DNA of 64,000 nucleotides from Enterovibrio coralii (GCF_001559595.1 NZ_LNTY01000058.1:124001-188000); one strand, 5' to 3'. Positions 9,871-20,162 are shown, counted from the first letter of the stretch. Made by a program: numbers and translations. Notes: a model not told the origin generated them from the sequence alone.

Positions 9871-9895
9871 AAGTGCCTTTCACGAAAAGGCACTT
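9871..9895. repeat. Second intercistronic hairpin between aceF and lpd
   Basis: AAGTGCCTTT (9871-9880) pairs with AAAGGCACTT (9886-9895) around a 5-nt loop. No T-run follows on either strand (ACTTGTCG downstream), so it is more likely an RNA-processing or stability element, or an operator, than a terminator. It sits 77 bp before lpd. Confidence 0.5.
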
Positions 9896-9971
9896 GTCGT
9901 GAAACAAAACGCATCCAACATAAAAAGAATCTCTTAGCCTGTCAGGGATATAAGACTACAACGAGGTCAGA

Positions 9972-11402
9972 ATGAGTAAAGAAATCAAAACCCAAGTCGT
10001 GGTGCTGGGTTCAGGTCCTGCTGGTTATTCAGCGGCATTCCGTTGTGCGGACCTGGGTCTGGAAACTGTTCTGGTAGAAAAGTACAGCACCCTGGGTGGT
10101 GTTTGCCTGAACGTGGGTTGTATTCCATCTAAAGCCCTGCTGCACGTAGCAAAAGTTATTGAAGAAGCCAAAGCGATGGCTGAGCATGGTGTTGTTTTTG
10201 GCGAGCCAACAACTGACATCAACAAAATTCGCGTATGGAAAGAAAAAGTTGTTAACCAACTGACTGGCGGTCTTGGCGGTATGGCTAAGATGCGTAAAGT
10301 TAATATCGTTAACGGCTACGGTAAATTTACCGGTCCTAACACCATCGTGGTTGAAGGCGCAGACGGTCCAACGACTGTTAACTTCGACAACGCAATCATT
10401 GCAGCAGGTTCTCGTCCAATTGAGCTGCCGTTCATCCCGCATGAAGACCCACGTATTTGGGATTCAACGGATGCACTGGAACTGAAAGAAGTTCCAGAGA
10501 AAATGCTGGTTATGGGTGGCGGTATCATCGGTCTTGAGATGGGTACTGTTTACCACGCACTGGGTTCACAAATCGACGTTGTTGAAATGTTCGATCAAGT
10601 TATCCCAGCAGCAGATAAAGACATCGTTAAAGTCTTCACTAAGCGTATCAGCAAGAAGTTCAACTTGATGCTGGAAACCAAAGTGACTGCGGTTGAAGCG
10701 AAAGAAGACGGCATCTACGTAACGATGGAAGGCAAGAAAGCACCTGCAGAGCCAACACGTTATGACGCAGTGCTGGTTGCAATCGGCCGTGTACCTAACG
10801 GTAAACTGCTGGATGCAGAGAAAGCAGGTGTTGCTGTTGATGAGCGTGGCTTTATCAACGTTGATAAGCAAATGCACACCAACGTTCCACACATCTACGC
10901 GATCGGTGACATCGTAGGTCAGCCAATGCTGGCACACAAAGGTGTTCACGAAGGTCACGTTGCTGCGGAAGTTATCGCTGGTAAGAAGCACTACTTCGAC
11001 CCGAAAGTGATTCCTTCAATTGCGTACACTGAGCCAGAAGTGGCTTGGGTTGGTCTGACAGAGAAAGAAGCGAAAGCACAAGGCATCAACTACGAAGTTG
11101 CTACCTTCCCATGGGCTGCATCTGGCCGTGCAATCGCGTCTGACTGTTCTGACGGTATGACGAAGATGATCTTCGACAAAGACACTCACCGTGTTATCGG
11201 TGGTGCGATTGTTGGTACCAACGGTGGCGAACTGCTGGGCGAAATCGGCCTGGCAATCGAGATGGGTTGTGATGCAGAAGACATCGCGCTGACCATCCAC
11301 GCACACCCAACACTGCACGAGTCAGTAGGTCTGGCGGCTGAAGTGTTCGAAGGTACTATCACTGACCTGCCAAACGCAAAAGCAGTGAAAAAGAAAAAGT
11401 AA
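9972..11402 (+). CDS. lpd: Dihydrolipoamide dehydrogenase (E3)
   Basis: FAD-dependent flavoprotein that reoxidises dihydrolipoamide of the pyruvate and 2-oxoglutarate dehydrogenase complexes and the glycine cleavage system. The 476-residue protein has the FAD motif VVLGSGPAGYSAAF, the redox-active disulfide in GGVCLNVGCIPSKALL, the NAD motif MGGGIIGLEMG, the second FAD motif YAIGDIVGQPMLAHKG, and the C-terminal His-Glu pair in HAHPTLHES. It follows aceF after a 219-bp spacer containing two hairpins, so it may also have its own promoter. A strong terminator follows. Confidence 0.97.
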   Translation: MSKEIKTQVVVLGSGPAGYSAAFRCADLGLETVLVEKYSTLGGVCLNVGCIPSKALLHVAKVIEEAKAMAEHGVVFGEPTTDINKIRVWKEKVVNQLTGGLGGMAKMRKVNIVNGYGKFTGPNTIVVEGADGPTTVNFDNAIIAAGSRPIELPFIPHEDPRIWDSTDALELKEVPEKMLVMGGGIIGLEMGTVYHALGSQIDVVEMFDQVIPAADKDIVKVFTKRISKKFNLMLETKVTAVEAKEDGIYVTMEGKKAPAEPTRYDAVLVAIGRVPNGKLLDAEKAGVAVDERGFINVDKQMHTNVPHIYAIGDIVGQPMLAHKGVHEGHVAAEVIAGKKHYFDPKVIPSIAYTEPEVAWVGLTEKEAKAQGINYEVATFPWAASGRAIASDCSDGMTKMIFDKDTHRVIGGAIVGTNGGELLGEIGLAIEMGCDAEDIALTIHAHPTLHESVGLAAEVFEGTITDLPNAKAVKKKK

Positions 11403-11420
11403 TCTCTGATTCTTAAAAAG

Positions 11421-11451
11421 AAAAAGCACCTCTTAGGAGGTGCTTTTTTTT
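11421..11451 (+). terminator. Rho-independent terminator of lpd
   Basis: A 12-bp stem (11421-11432 with 11437-11448), TTAG loop and an eight-T tail lie 18 bp after the lpd stop. Confidence 0.93.
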
Positions 11452-11644
11452 ACCTAAAATTCGGCGATATCTGTCCGATGCTTCATAGGCAAGGCGTCAA
11501 AAAGGCAGAAATCATACAATTTTCAGAGAATAAGAGAGTAAATTCGTGGCTTACTGACTTTTTCCTGAACTTTTCCTTGTTTCATAATGGTATTGTCTTA
11601 GCCAATCTCGCTTAGGTCAGTTTTCATCATTAGGACTCTGTTCA

Positions 11645-13914
11645 ATGGACTTGAAGTTATTTAATCGCTCTCTGACAAATACGTTGTTTGCCTTCTTGTG
11701 TTGGAGCCTATTCAGTGTGTCAGCCTATGCGCACGAACACTCAGACCGCCCAACCGTGGGTTTGGTGCTGGGCGGTGGCGGCGCGAAAGGTGCCGCGCAT
11801 GTTGGCGTATTGCGCGCGCTGGAAGAGATGAAAATCCCGGTCGACTACATCGCTGGCACCAGTATGGGGGCGTATGTCGGTGGTCTGTATTCCTTGGGGA
11901 TGTCGGCCGATGAAATCGAAGTGCTGATGGATCATACCGACTGGAATGCTGGGTATGTCGATAGGGTGTATCGCGGCGACCGCCGTATCCGCGATAAAGA
12001 ACATGAAGACCGATATAACCTGTCCACCAACCTTGGCTTTGATCTCAAAAGCCTGAAGACGCCGCAAGGGATCGTGCAGGGTCAGAACATGATCCGTATC
12101 TTGCGCGAGTCGACCGGAAACCCGCCCGTATTCACTTCTTTCAATGAGCTCGTTATCCCGTTCCGCGCCGTTGCTACAGACATCGAAAAACTGGTGCCTG
12201 TGGTGATAGGTGAAGGGCAGCTGACCGAAGCCATGCTGGCAAGTATGGCCGTTCCTGGGGCATTGCCGCCGGTGGAAATTCAAGGCCGTTATTTGGTTGA
12301 TGGCGGACCAGTCAACAATATGCCGGTGGACGTTGCCAAAGCGCTGGGTGCGGACATCGTCATCGCGGTGGATATCAGCACCGACTATTACCCAGCGGCG
12401 GAGCTTGGCTCTTATCTTCAGGTCATGAACCAACTCGTGAACTTCATGGTGCGAAACAGTACCGAAGTGCAAATCGGCAATATGACAAAAGAAGATATCT
12501 TGTTAACCCCTGATGTGGGTGACATGGAGACAACAGAATTTGATCGTATGCCTGAAGCCTTCGCCAAGGGCTATCAAATTGCCATTCAAAATAAGAGCAA
12601 GCTGCTCAAACTGGCAATGACGTCAGGCGAGTATCAGGAATACGTGGAAGCCAAGCAGCTTAGACGCAGACAAATGCTGCACGGCGATATGCTCAAGATT
12701 GACCAGATAGTGCTGAACAATGACACCAGCTTGTCCGACGACGTGCTGACCGAAAGGTTGGATCTGCAACTCGGTCAGATGAACTCCAAAGAGTTAGAAG
12801 CCTCAGTGCGAAACCTCTATGCCCTCGACCGTTTTGAAACCGTGCGTTATCACGTCGAGCAAAAGGGTAAAGAGAACGTGTTGGTGGTGGACGTCAAAGA
12901 GAAAAGCTGGGGACCTAATTTCGTCGACTTCCGCTTCTCGCTAGAGGACAACTTCGAGTCAGACACCAATTTTTCTGCCGGTTTTAGCGTGAACTCAACG
13001 GGGCTGACAGAAAACGGTGCAGAGCTTAGAACCACCTTTGAGATTGGCACCGACAAGCTGGCGCAGGCCGAGCTTTACTTGCCGTTTACCGCCGATCAGC
13101 TGTTTTTCGCTGAAGTATTGGGTGGTTTTGAAGTCCGCGAACGTCAGGAGTTTTATCGCTCGCCGGAGCTACCCTCGAAGAAGTGGAATTTACCCTCTCA
13201 ACCCGATACAGCGAAGTGCGCGGTGACATCGGCATTGGTTGGCAACCAAAGCTCTGGAGTGAGTTTAAGATGGGTTACCGCTACATCAAAGGGGAGGAAG
13301 AGTTCTCCGGTGGTTTGCTGGAGCAAGATTACTCGCGCGAAATCCCTTACGTTGAGATGACCTTGGACACGCTGGATAACCGCGTATTCCCGAACCGTGG
13401 TGGGTATCTGCATGCATCGCTGGGTTACGCCCGCGACAAGTTGAGAGATGAAGGGGTGTCCACGTCAGAGTCCACCGTGTTTAACGCCGAAGGGGTTTAC
13501 GCAGAGAGTTGGGGTAAACACACCATCTACGGCAAAGCGAAATACGGCACCATCAATGAGCGTGTTGGCAATGTCTTGATTGAACCTCATGAACTCGGTG
13601 GATTCTTGAATCTGTCGGGTATTTCTAAAGATTCTCTGTGGGCAAACAACATTGCATTTGGTGCCATGGTGTATCGCTACCGACTATTGGATAACGATTT
13701 TGGGATTTTCACATCACCTGTCTATTGGGGTGCTTCACTGGAGTACGGTGGAGTGTGGAATAACCCAGATTTTTCGCTTAAAGATGTACCGTTTTACACG
13801 GCAGGCAGTATATTTGCTGGGGTAGATTCACCATTGGGACCAATGATAGTCGCCTATGGTCGTACAGAAAACGATCTTGATTCGTTCTATTTTATTGTGG
13901 GGTCCCAGTTCTAA
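11645..13914 (+). CDS. Patatin-like phospholipase with C-terminal outer-membrane barrel (type Vd, PlpD-like), one apparent frameshift
   Basis: The protein begins with a signal peptide (cleavage expected after SVSAYA). A patatin lipase domain follows: the oxyanion Gly loop LGGGGAKGAAHVGVL, the nucleophile GTSMG and the dyad Asp in LVDGGPVNNMP. After about residue 350 there is a POTRA-like segment (IDQIVLNNDT to DVKEKSW) and then a bacterial surface antigen (Omp85-like) beta-barrel ending in the outer-membrane signature ...GSQF with terminal Phe. This order matches type Vd autotransporters such as PlpD of Pseudomonas. The barrel is split: the frame changes near 13165-13168, where one missing base (GGAGCT) restores GATLEEVEFTLSTRYSEV and a protein of about 756 residues. 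Predicted role is a surface or released lipase; substrate is unknown. Confidence 0.88.
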
Positions 13915-13925
13915 AGGACTGATTT

Positions 13926-13950
13926 GAGAGAGCACCTCGGTGCTTTCTCT
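13926..13950 (+). terminator. Likely terminator after the patatin-like gene
   Basis: An AGCA/TGCT stem around CCTCGG, extended by GAG/TTCTC with a bulge, is followed by TTTCTCT. It is short and imperfect, but correctly placed 12 bp after the stop codon. Confidence 0.45.
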
Positions 13951-14099
13951 ACAATGAACCGAATGTTTCATTCCATGGCTGGAATTTAATATTTGGTTAA
14001 AAAGTGATAACATGCCAGCTTCGTTATGCAGGCGCATTAGATAGATAGTTAGCCCTACGCTTAAACACGCGCCTGCCAACCGAGCTTACTTCCAAGGAT

Positions 14100-14120
14100 G
14101 TCTGACCGCCACGGTCAGAC
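14100..14120 (+). promoter_or_regulatory. Hairpin in the acnB leader
   Basis: GTCTGACCG (14100-14108) and CGGTCAGAC (14112-14120) form a perfect 9-bp stem with a 3-nt loop, ending about 20 nt before the acnB start and just before its ribosome-binding site (TGAGG). Apo-AcnB is known in E. coli to bind its own mRNA, so an RNA-level role is possible, but this is inference. Confidence 0.5.
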
Positions 14121-14140
14121 CGTAATATGAGGAAAATGTC

Positions 14141-16738
14141 GTGCTTGAAGCCTACCGTAAACACGTCGAAGAACGTGCCGCTCAGGGCATCGTCCCTAAA
14201 CCACTAGACGCGGAGCAAACCGCGAGCCTGATCGAACTTATTAAAAATCCACCTGCTGGTGAAGAAGCATTTCTGAGCGATCTTCTTGAAAACCGTATTC
14301 CACCAGGTGTTGATGAAGCCGCATATGTGAAGGCGGGTTTCTTGGCGGCAGTTGCAAAAGGTGAAACAAGCTCTCCGCTGGTAAGCAAAGAAAAAGCGGT
14401 TGAACTGCTGGGCACAATGCAAGGTGGTTACAACATTGAATCACTGATTGCACTGCTGGATGATGACGCGCTTGCGCCAATCGCCGCCAAAGCACTTTCT
14501 CACACCCTGCTGATGTTTGACGCTTTCTACGATGTTGAAGAAAAAGCGAAAGCGGGCAATGCACACGCGAAGCAAGTGATGCAGTCTTGGGCAGATGCAG
14601 AATGGTTCCTGTCTAAGCCAAACGTTCCTGAGAAAGTGACGCTGACCGTATTTAAAGTGACCGGTGAAACCAACACCGATGACTTGTCTCCAGCACCAGA
14701 TGCGTGGTCTCGTCCTGATATTCCACTTCATGCACTGGCGATGCTGAAAAACGAACGTGAAGGCATCAACCCTGATCAAGCAGGTGTTGTTGGTCCAATC
14801 AAACAAATCGAAGCTCTGCAGGAAAAAGGTCACCAACTGGTTTATGTGGGTGACGTTGTTGGTACAGGTTCTTCACGTAAATCTGCGACTAACTCTGTGC
14901 TGTGGTTCATGGGTGATGACATCCCATTTGTACCAAACAAGCGTGCAGGCGGTTTCTGTTTGGGCGGCAAGATTGCTCCAATCTTCTTCAACACCATGGA
15001 AGATGCGGGTGCACTGCCAATCGAGCTAGACGTATCTAAGCTGAACATGGGTGACGTGATTGACGTTTATCCGTTCAAAGGCGAAGTACGTAGTAACGCG
15101 ACAGACGAAGTACTGTCTACCTTCAAGCTGAAAACTGACGTGCTGTACGACGAAGTGCGTGCAGGTGGCCGTATTCCACTGATCATCGGTCGTGGTCTGA
15201 CTGACCGTGCACGTGAAGCACTGGGCCTTGATGCATCAGACGTGTTCCGTCGACCACAAGCGGTTGCAGACACTGGCAAAGGCTTCACCCTTGGTCAGAA
15301 GATGGTAGGTAAAGCATGTGGCGTGGAAGGTATCCGTCCGGGCACTTACTGTGAGCCTAAGATGACCACTGTAGGCTCTCAGGACACCACAGGCCCAATG
15401 ACCCGTGATGAACTGAAAGACTTGGCGTGTCTTGGCTTCTCTGCCGATTTGACCATGCAGTCATTCTGTCACACCTCAGCATATCCAAAACCTGTCGATG
15501 TGAACACGCACCACACACTGCCAGATTTCATCATGAACCGTGGCGGTGTATCACTGCGTCCGGGTGATGGTGTTATCCACTCATGGCTGAACCGCATGCT
15601 GCTGCCTGATACTGTCGGTACAGGTGGTGACTCGCACACCCGTTTCCCTCTGGGTATTTCTTTCCCAGCAGGTTCTGGTCTGGTTGCATTCGCAGCGGCA
15701 ACAGGCGTGATGCCATTGGATATGCCTGAGTCGATTCTGGTTCGCTTTAAAGGTGAAATGCAGCCAGGCATTACACTGCGTGACTTGGTACATGCGATCC
15801 CTTACTACGCCATCAAGCAAGGTCTGCTGACCGTTGAGAAAGCGGGTAAGATCAATGCATTCTCTGGTCGTATTCTGGAAATCGAAGGTGTTGAACACCT
15901 GACGGTTGAGCAAGCCTTTGAGCTGTCAGATGCATCGGCAGAGCGTTCAGCGGCAGGTTGTACTGTGAAGTTGTCGCAAGAGTCAGTGTCTGAATACTTG
16001 TCTTCTAACATCGTGATGCTGAAGTGGATGATCAGCGAAGGTTATGGCGACCGCCGTACCATCGAGCGTCGTATCGCAGCGATGGAAGCATGGCTGGCAA
16101 ACCCAGAGCTGATGGAAGCGGATAAAGACGCTGAGTACGCAGAAGTGATCGAAATCGATCTGGCTGAAATCAACGAGCCAATTCTGTGTGCGCCAAACGA
16201 CCCAGACGATGCACGTCTGCTGTCAGAAGTGGCTGGCGACAAAGTCGATGAAGTCTTCATCGGTTCTTGTATGACCAACATTGGTCACTTCCGTGCAGCA
16301 GGTAAACTGCTGGATAAATTCGGAGGTACGCTGGAAACCCGTTTGTGGGTTGCTCCACCAACCAAGATGGACCGTGACCAGCTAACTGAAGAAGGCTACT
16401 ACGGTATCTTCGGCCGCGCGGGTGTGCGTATTGAAACCCCAGGATGTTCACTGTGTATGGGTAACCAAGCGCGTGTTGCAGAGAAAGCAACCGTACTGTC
16501 TACCTCTACCCGTAACTTCCCGAACCGTTTGGGTACTGGTGCTAACGTTTACCTGTCTTCTGCGGAACTGGCGTCTGTCGGTGCAATCTTGGGGCGTATC
16601 CCAACGGTTGAAGAGTATCTGGAATACGCGAAGCAAATCGATGCGACAGCAGCCGATACGTATCGCTACCTGAACTTCCACCGCATGGATCAATATACCA
16701 AGAAAGCGGATGAAGTGATCATTCAAGCGGCTGTTTAA
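14141..16738 (+). CDS. acnB: Aconitate hydratase B / 2-methylisocitrate dehydratase
   Basis: Major TCA-cycle aconitase, also acting in the methylcitrate pathway, with a [4Fe-4S] cluster. The 865-residue length equals E. coli AcnB. It starts at GTG 14141 (MLEAYRKHVEERAA), with TGAGG upstream. The AcnB-specific HEAT-like N-terminal domain is followed by the swivel domain and catalytic domains with DTVGTGGDSHTRFP and the cluster cysteines in IGSCMTNIGH and PGCSLCMGNQA. AcnB is a known moonlighting RNA-binding protein in its apo form. In related genomes yacL follows directly; here four genes intervene. Confidence 0.98.
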   Translation: MLEAYRKHVEERAAQGIVPKPLDAEQTASLIELIKNPPAGEEAFLSDLLENRIPPGVDEAAYVKAGFLAAVAKGETSSPLVSKEKAVELLGTMQGGYNIESLIALLDDDALAPIAAKALSHTLLMFDAFYDVEEKAKAGNAHAKQVMQSWADAEWFLSKPNVPEKVTLTVFKVTGETNTDDLSPAPDAWSRPDIPLHALAMLKNEREGINPDQAGVVGPIKQIEALQEKGHQLVYVGDVVGTGSSRKSATNSVLWFMGDDIPFVPNKRAGGFCLGGKIAPIFFNTMEDAGALPIELDVSKLNMGDVIDVYPFKGEVRSNATDEVLSTFKLKTDVLYDEVRAGGRIPLIIGRGLTDRAREALGLDASDVFRRPQAVADTGKGFTLGQKMVGKACGVEGIRPGTYCEPKMTTVGSQDTTGPMTRDELKDLACLGFSADLTMQSFCHTSAYPKPVDVNTHHTLPDFIMNRGGVSLRPGDGVIHSWLNRMLLPDTVGTGGDSHTRFPLGISFPAGSGLVAFAAATGVMPLDMPESILVRFKGEMQPGITLRDLVHAIPYYAIKQGLLTVEKAGKINAFSGRILEIEGVEHLTVEQAFELSDASAERSAAGCTVKLSQESVSEYLSSNIVMLKWMISEGYGDRRTIERRIAAMEAWLANPELMEADKDAEYAEVIEIDLAEINEPILCAPNDPDDARLLSEVAGDKVDEVFIGSCMTNIGHFRAAGKLLDKFGGTLETRLWVAPPTKMDRDQLTEEGYYGIFGRAGVRIETPGCSLCMGNQARVAEKATVLSTSTRNFPNRLGTGANVYLSSAELASVGAILGRIPTVEEYLEYAKQIDATAADTYRYLNFHRMDQYTKKADEVIIQAAV

Positions 16739-16761
16739 TAGAAATAAATAGCAATAGACAG

Positions 16762-16792
16762 AAAGCCGACTCTAACGAGTCGGCTTTTTTTT
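16762..16792 (+). terminator. Rho-independent terminator of acnB
   Basis: An 11-bp stem (16762-16772 with 16777-16787) with TAAC loop and eight T residues, 23 bp after the acnB stop. Confidence 0.93.
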
Positions 16793-16880
16793 GCTTCTAT
16801 ATTTCGTCTTTTATCGAAATGATGCGTCTTATAGGTAAAGAGCAACAAAATGCTCCCCTAGTCAAAGAGAGAGAAACGTC

Positions 16881-17588
16881 ATGCTTAAAGTTATCAGCTT
16901 CACTATCTGCCCGTTTGTTCAACGCATCACTGCGATGTTGGAAGCAAAACAACTGCCGTACGAAGTGGAATACATTAGCCTGAGCGATAAGCCGCAATGG
17001 TTCTTGGATATTTCGCCTAACGGCCAAGTGCCGGTATTGGTCACAGAAGACAACACGGCACTGTTTGAGTCCGACGCCATTGCCGAATATCTCGAAGACA
17101 AATACGGTGCGATGCAGCCAGAGCTGAGTGTCGAGCAGAAAGCCATTAACCGCGCATGGAGCTACTTGGGTACCAAACATTACTTGGTGCAGTGCGGCGC
17201 ACAATCCAGTCGCACCATCGAAGACCTCAAAGAGCGTTCGGAAAAGCTGCGCAATGCGTTTGAGAAAGAGGAAGGTCAGCTTGGTAAGCACCGCTACTTT
17301 AACAGTGATGAACTGAGCATGGTGGACATGGCGTGGCTGCCGCTGCTTCACCGTGCAGACATTATCCGTCGCGAGAGTGGCTATGACTTTTTGGAGGGCT
17401 TCTCCAAGGTCAAAGCATGGCAAGCGGCCATCCTAGACACTGGGTTGGCAGAGCGCAGCGTGTCTGAGGACTTTATGGAGAAGTTTCGCGGTTTCTATCT
17501 GTCGGAAGAACGTGTGTTGGGGCGTTGCGATTTCACCGACTGCTGCACACCGAAAACTATCAATGCATGTGAGCCGGCGTGCTGCTAA
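16881..17588 (+). CDS. Glutathione S-transferase family protein with Cys-rich tail
   Basis: A 235-residue thioredoxin-fold GST: N-terminal domain with a CPFVQR active-site-like motif (residues about 10-15, resembling the Cys of omega/DHAR-type GSTs), SPNGQVPVL with the cis-Pro that contacts glutathione, and ESDAIAEYLEDKYG; then the helical C-terminal domain. The active-site Cys suggests thiol-transfer or dehydroascorbate-reductase-like chemistry rather than classical conjugation; this is inference. The last 22 residues contain six cysteines (in CDFTDCC, NACEPACC), unusual for the family and possibly a metal site. It stands alone with its own terminator, convergent with glxK. Confidence 0.85.
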   Translation: MLKVISFTICPFVQRITAMLEAKQLPYEVEYISLSDKPQWFLDISPNGQVPVLVTEDNTALFESDAIAEYLEDKYGAMQPELSVEQKAINRAWSYLGTKHYLVQCGAQSSRTIEDLKERSEKLRNAFEKEEGQLGKHRYFNSDELSMVDMAWLPLLHRADIIRRESGYDFLEGFSKVKAWQAAILDTGLAERSVSEDFMEKFRGFYLSEERVLGRCDFTDCCTPKTINACEPACC

Positions 17589-17606
17589 TTGCTCGAAGAT
17601 AGAAAC

Positions 17607-17634
17607 AAAAACGGCACCTTGGGGTGCCGTTTTT
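17607..17634. terminator. Bidirectional terminator between the GST gene and glxK
   Basis: AAAAACGGCACC pairs with GGTGCCGTTTTT around a TTGG loop, giving T-runs on both strands. It lies between convergent genes. Confidence 0.9.
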
Positions 17635-17646
17635 CTTCGGGGCTGA

Positions 17647-18780
17647 TTACTTTTTCAGCATAAGCAGTCGAGCAACGTTGGCTGCGGTGTTTTCAACGTT
17701 CACCGCACCTTCGCGTAGGGCTTCTTCTAGCGACACTGAACGTGGCACCACACTGAATACTGCATCGATACCGTGTTCGTGCACCACATCCACATCATTC
17801 GACAGACAACCTGCAATACCGATCACTGGTAGGTTGTATTGTTTTGCACAACGCGCCACACCGATTGGTGTTTTACCGTGAACAGTTTGGCTGTCCATGC
17901 GGCCTTCACCTGTGATCACCAGATCTGCATCTTTCAGTTGCTCAGACAGGTTCACTGCATCCATAACGATGTTGATGCCCGGGCGAAGATCGGCGTTAAA
18001 GATCCCCATCAGTGCCGCACCCATACCGCCAGCAGCACCCGCACCTGCGCTGTTTTTCACGTCACGACCAAGTTGTGACGCCATCAGATCGGCGTAGTGT
18101 GACAGGTTCGCGTCGAGCTTCATCACCATGCTTGGCGTTGCACCTTTCTGTGGGCCGAAAATCGCCGATGCACCTTTCTCGCCACACAGTGGGTTGTCCA
18201 CATCACACGCGACTTCCAGTTTGACGTCTTTCAGGCGCGCATCCATGTCTGAACAATCAATGGTGTGCAAGGTTTCCAGTGCGCCGCCGCCGTGGCCAAT
18301 GTCTTTGCCGTCTTTATCCAGCAATTTCACACCCAGTGCTTGTGCCATGCCCGCACCGCCGTCATTGGTCGAGCTACCGCCAATGCCGACGATCAGGTGC
18401 TTTGCACCGTGCTCAATGGCCGCTTTGATCAGCTCACCTGTACCGAAGCTGGTGGTGATGAGCGGGTTACGCTGTGAAGGTGGCACAAGATGAAGACCAG
18501 ACGCTGCCGCCATTTCAATCACTGCGGTTTCACTATCACCCATCAGGCCAAAGAAACCTTGTACTGGTGTTCCAAGGGGACCAGTGACCACAACATCGAT
18601 AATACGACCGCCTGTGGCATCCACCAGAGATTGCACTGTTCCTTCGCCGCCGTCAGCCATTGGCAGCTTCACGATCTCTGCATCAGGCAAAACGCGACGG
18701 AAGCCATTTTCGATAGCAACGGCAACGTCCATTGCTGACAAACTTTCTTTATAAGAATCTGGGGCAATAACAATTTTCAT
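17647..18780 (-). CDS. glxK: Glycerate kinase (GarK/GlxK family)
   Basis: Phosphorylates D-glycerate to a phosphoglycerate that enters glycolysis. The 377-residue protein begins MKIVIAPDSYKESLSA and has ADGGEGTV, VGIGGSSTNDGGAGMAQALG, FGPQKGA and ITGEGRMDSQTVHGKTP, all typical of the glycerate kinase type-1 fold. The ATG at 18780 has AAAGGA 8 nt upstream; a TTG six bases further out is in frame but less likely. It lies 12 bp after the GntP-type permease gene, suggesting one transcript, with the cdaR gene upstream. 2- versus 3-kinase specificity is inferred from the family. Confidence 0.93.
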   Translation of the reverse strand: MKIVIAPDSYKESLSAMDVAVAIENGFRRVLPDAEIVKLPMADGGEGTVQSLVDATGGRIIDVVVTGPLGTPVQGFFGLMGDSETAVIEMAAASGLHLVPPSQRNPLITTSFGTGELIKAAIEHGAKHLIVGIGGSSTNDGGAGMAQALGVKLLDKDGKDIGHGGGALETLHTIDCSDMDARLKDVKLEVACDVDNPLCGEKGASAIFGPQKGATPSMVMKLDANLSHYADLMASQLGRDVKNSAGAGAAGGMGAALMGIFNADLRPGINIVMDAVNLSEQLKDADLVITGEGRMDSQTVHGKTPIGVARCAKQYNLPVIGIAGCLSNDVDVVHEHGIDAVFSVVPRSVSLEEALREGAVNVENTAANVARLLMLKK

Positions 18781-18792
18781 CAGCAATGTCCT

Positions 18793-20066
18793 TTAAACAA
18801 ACAGACCAAACACACCAAAGATAAGGGTAGAAATCAGCGCAATCACAAAACCAACGGCAGATTCATATGGGATAAGCTTCAAACGCTCTTTCATGTCCAT
18901 GTGAACCGCGCCGCCTGTTGCATGGAAGAAGCTTCCGTGGGGCATATGGTCAAAGACCGTGGCACCCGCATGAATCATTGCAGCACCTGCCAAAGCTGGT
19001 ACACCTAATTCAAGAATAGTGTTGGCAAATACGCTACTTGCAACCGCGGTACCTGCGGTAGTCGAGGCAGTTGCCAGAGACATCAGTGCGCCTGAGAACG
19101 GTGCCAGCAGGTATGATGGCAAGCCAGATGATGTCAGAAGATCGATTAGACCGTTCTTCAGACCAGAGTTGGCAATGATGCCCGCCAGCGTACCTGTACC
19201 TAACAACATCACGGCAACCGGTGCCATGCGGTTCAGGCCAGATACCGCAAAGTGGTTAGTATCGCGACCACGACGCATCGCCAGTGCACCCAAAAGGCCA
19301 CCCAATGGCAGAGCAATCAGCGGGTCAATGTTAATGCCTGCGATTGGGCGAAGTGCCAGCAAAGAGATAGCAACCATTGGCGCAACAATCGCGGCTCCGA
19401 ATGATGGCAGGCGGCTCATGTCGACTTTTACCACTTCATGTTCAGCAACCTTGCTACCTTTGTTTACAAGCTTAAGCGCGATGAAATAAGCGGCGACCAG
19501 TCCGAACAAACCCGGAATCACACCGGCAGCCATGACAGAAGTCAGGGGAACATTGAATGCGTCAGCCGCAGCAATGGCGTTCGGGTTTGGTGACATCACG
19601 TTACCGGCTTTACCGCCGCCCACCATGCAAGCAATATCGCCATTTTTGATAGGTCAGCACGACGAGCAATTGCCAATGCAATCGGTGCCACGGTAATAAC
19701 GGCAACGTCAACGAATACGCCCACCGCGGTCAGGATCATGGTTGCCACAGCCAGTGCCAGAAGGGCACGGGTTTCACCGACTTTCTTAACAATGGTTTCA
19801 GCGATGGTGGTAGCCGCGCCGGATTCAATCAGCACGCCCGCCAGAACACCTGCAGCAAGAATACGAAGAACAGCGGTCACAATGCCTTGTGCGCCACCAA
19901 TCATCAGGGAGACGGTGTCAGTCAGGGACACGCCACCGACGATACCACCAATAAGCGCACCAATGATCATGCCGTAAGCTGGCGGCACTTTTCTCAAAAT
20001 CAGGGTAATAGAAACGATTAAGGCGGCGAGGGCGCCTAGGGTGGAAACTTCGGTCATCTCATACAT
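18793..20066 (-). CDS. GntP-family permease, probably for glycerate, one apparent frameshift
   Basis: Inner-membrane H+ symporter of the gluconate permease family with many hydrophobic helices. The N-terminal part runs to DLSKMAILLA and the rest starts in another frame at MVGGGKAGNVMSPNPNA, the conserved substrate-binding region of GntP proteins. One missing T (plus strand) near 19626 accounts for the break; repaired length is about 424 residues. It lies between cdaR and glxK on the same strand, so D-glycerate (or a related aldonate) is the likely substrate. A second ATG at 20057 is possible as start. Confidence 0.88.
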
Positions 20067-20162
20067 CTCGGCTGAAACGAAAAACTGACGGCACTTTACG
20101 CCGTCTTTCTGAGGCGGGCTTTAGGCGTTTGCCTTAATTTGCATGGTCGAGAGATGCACTAA

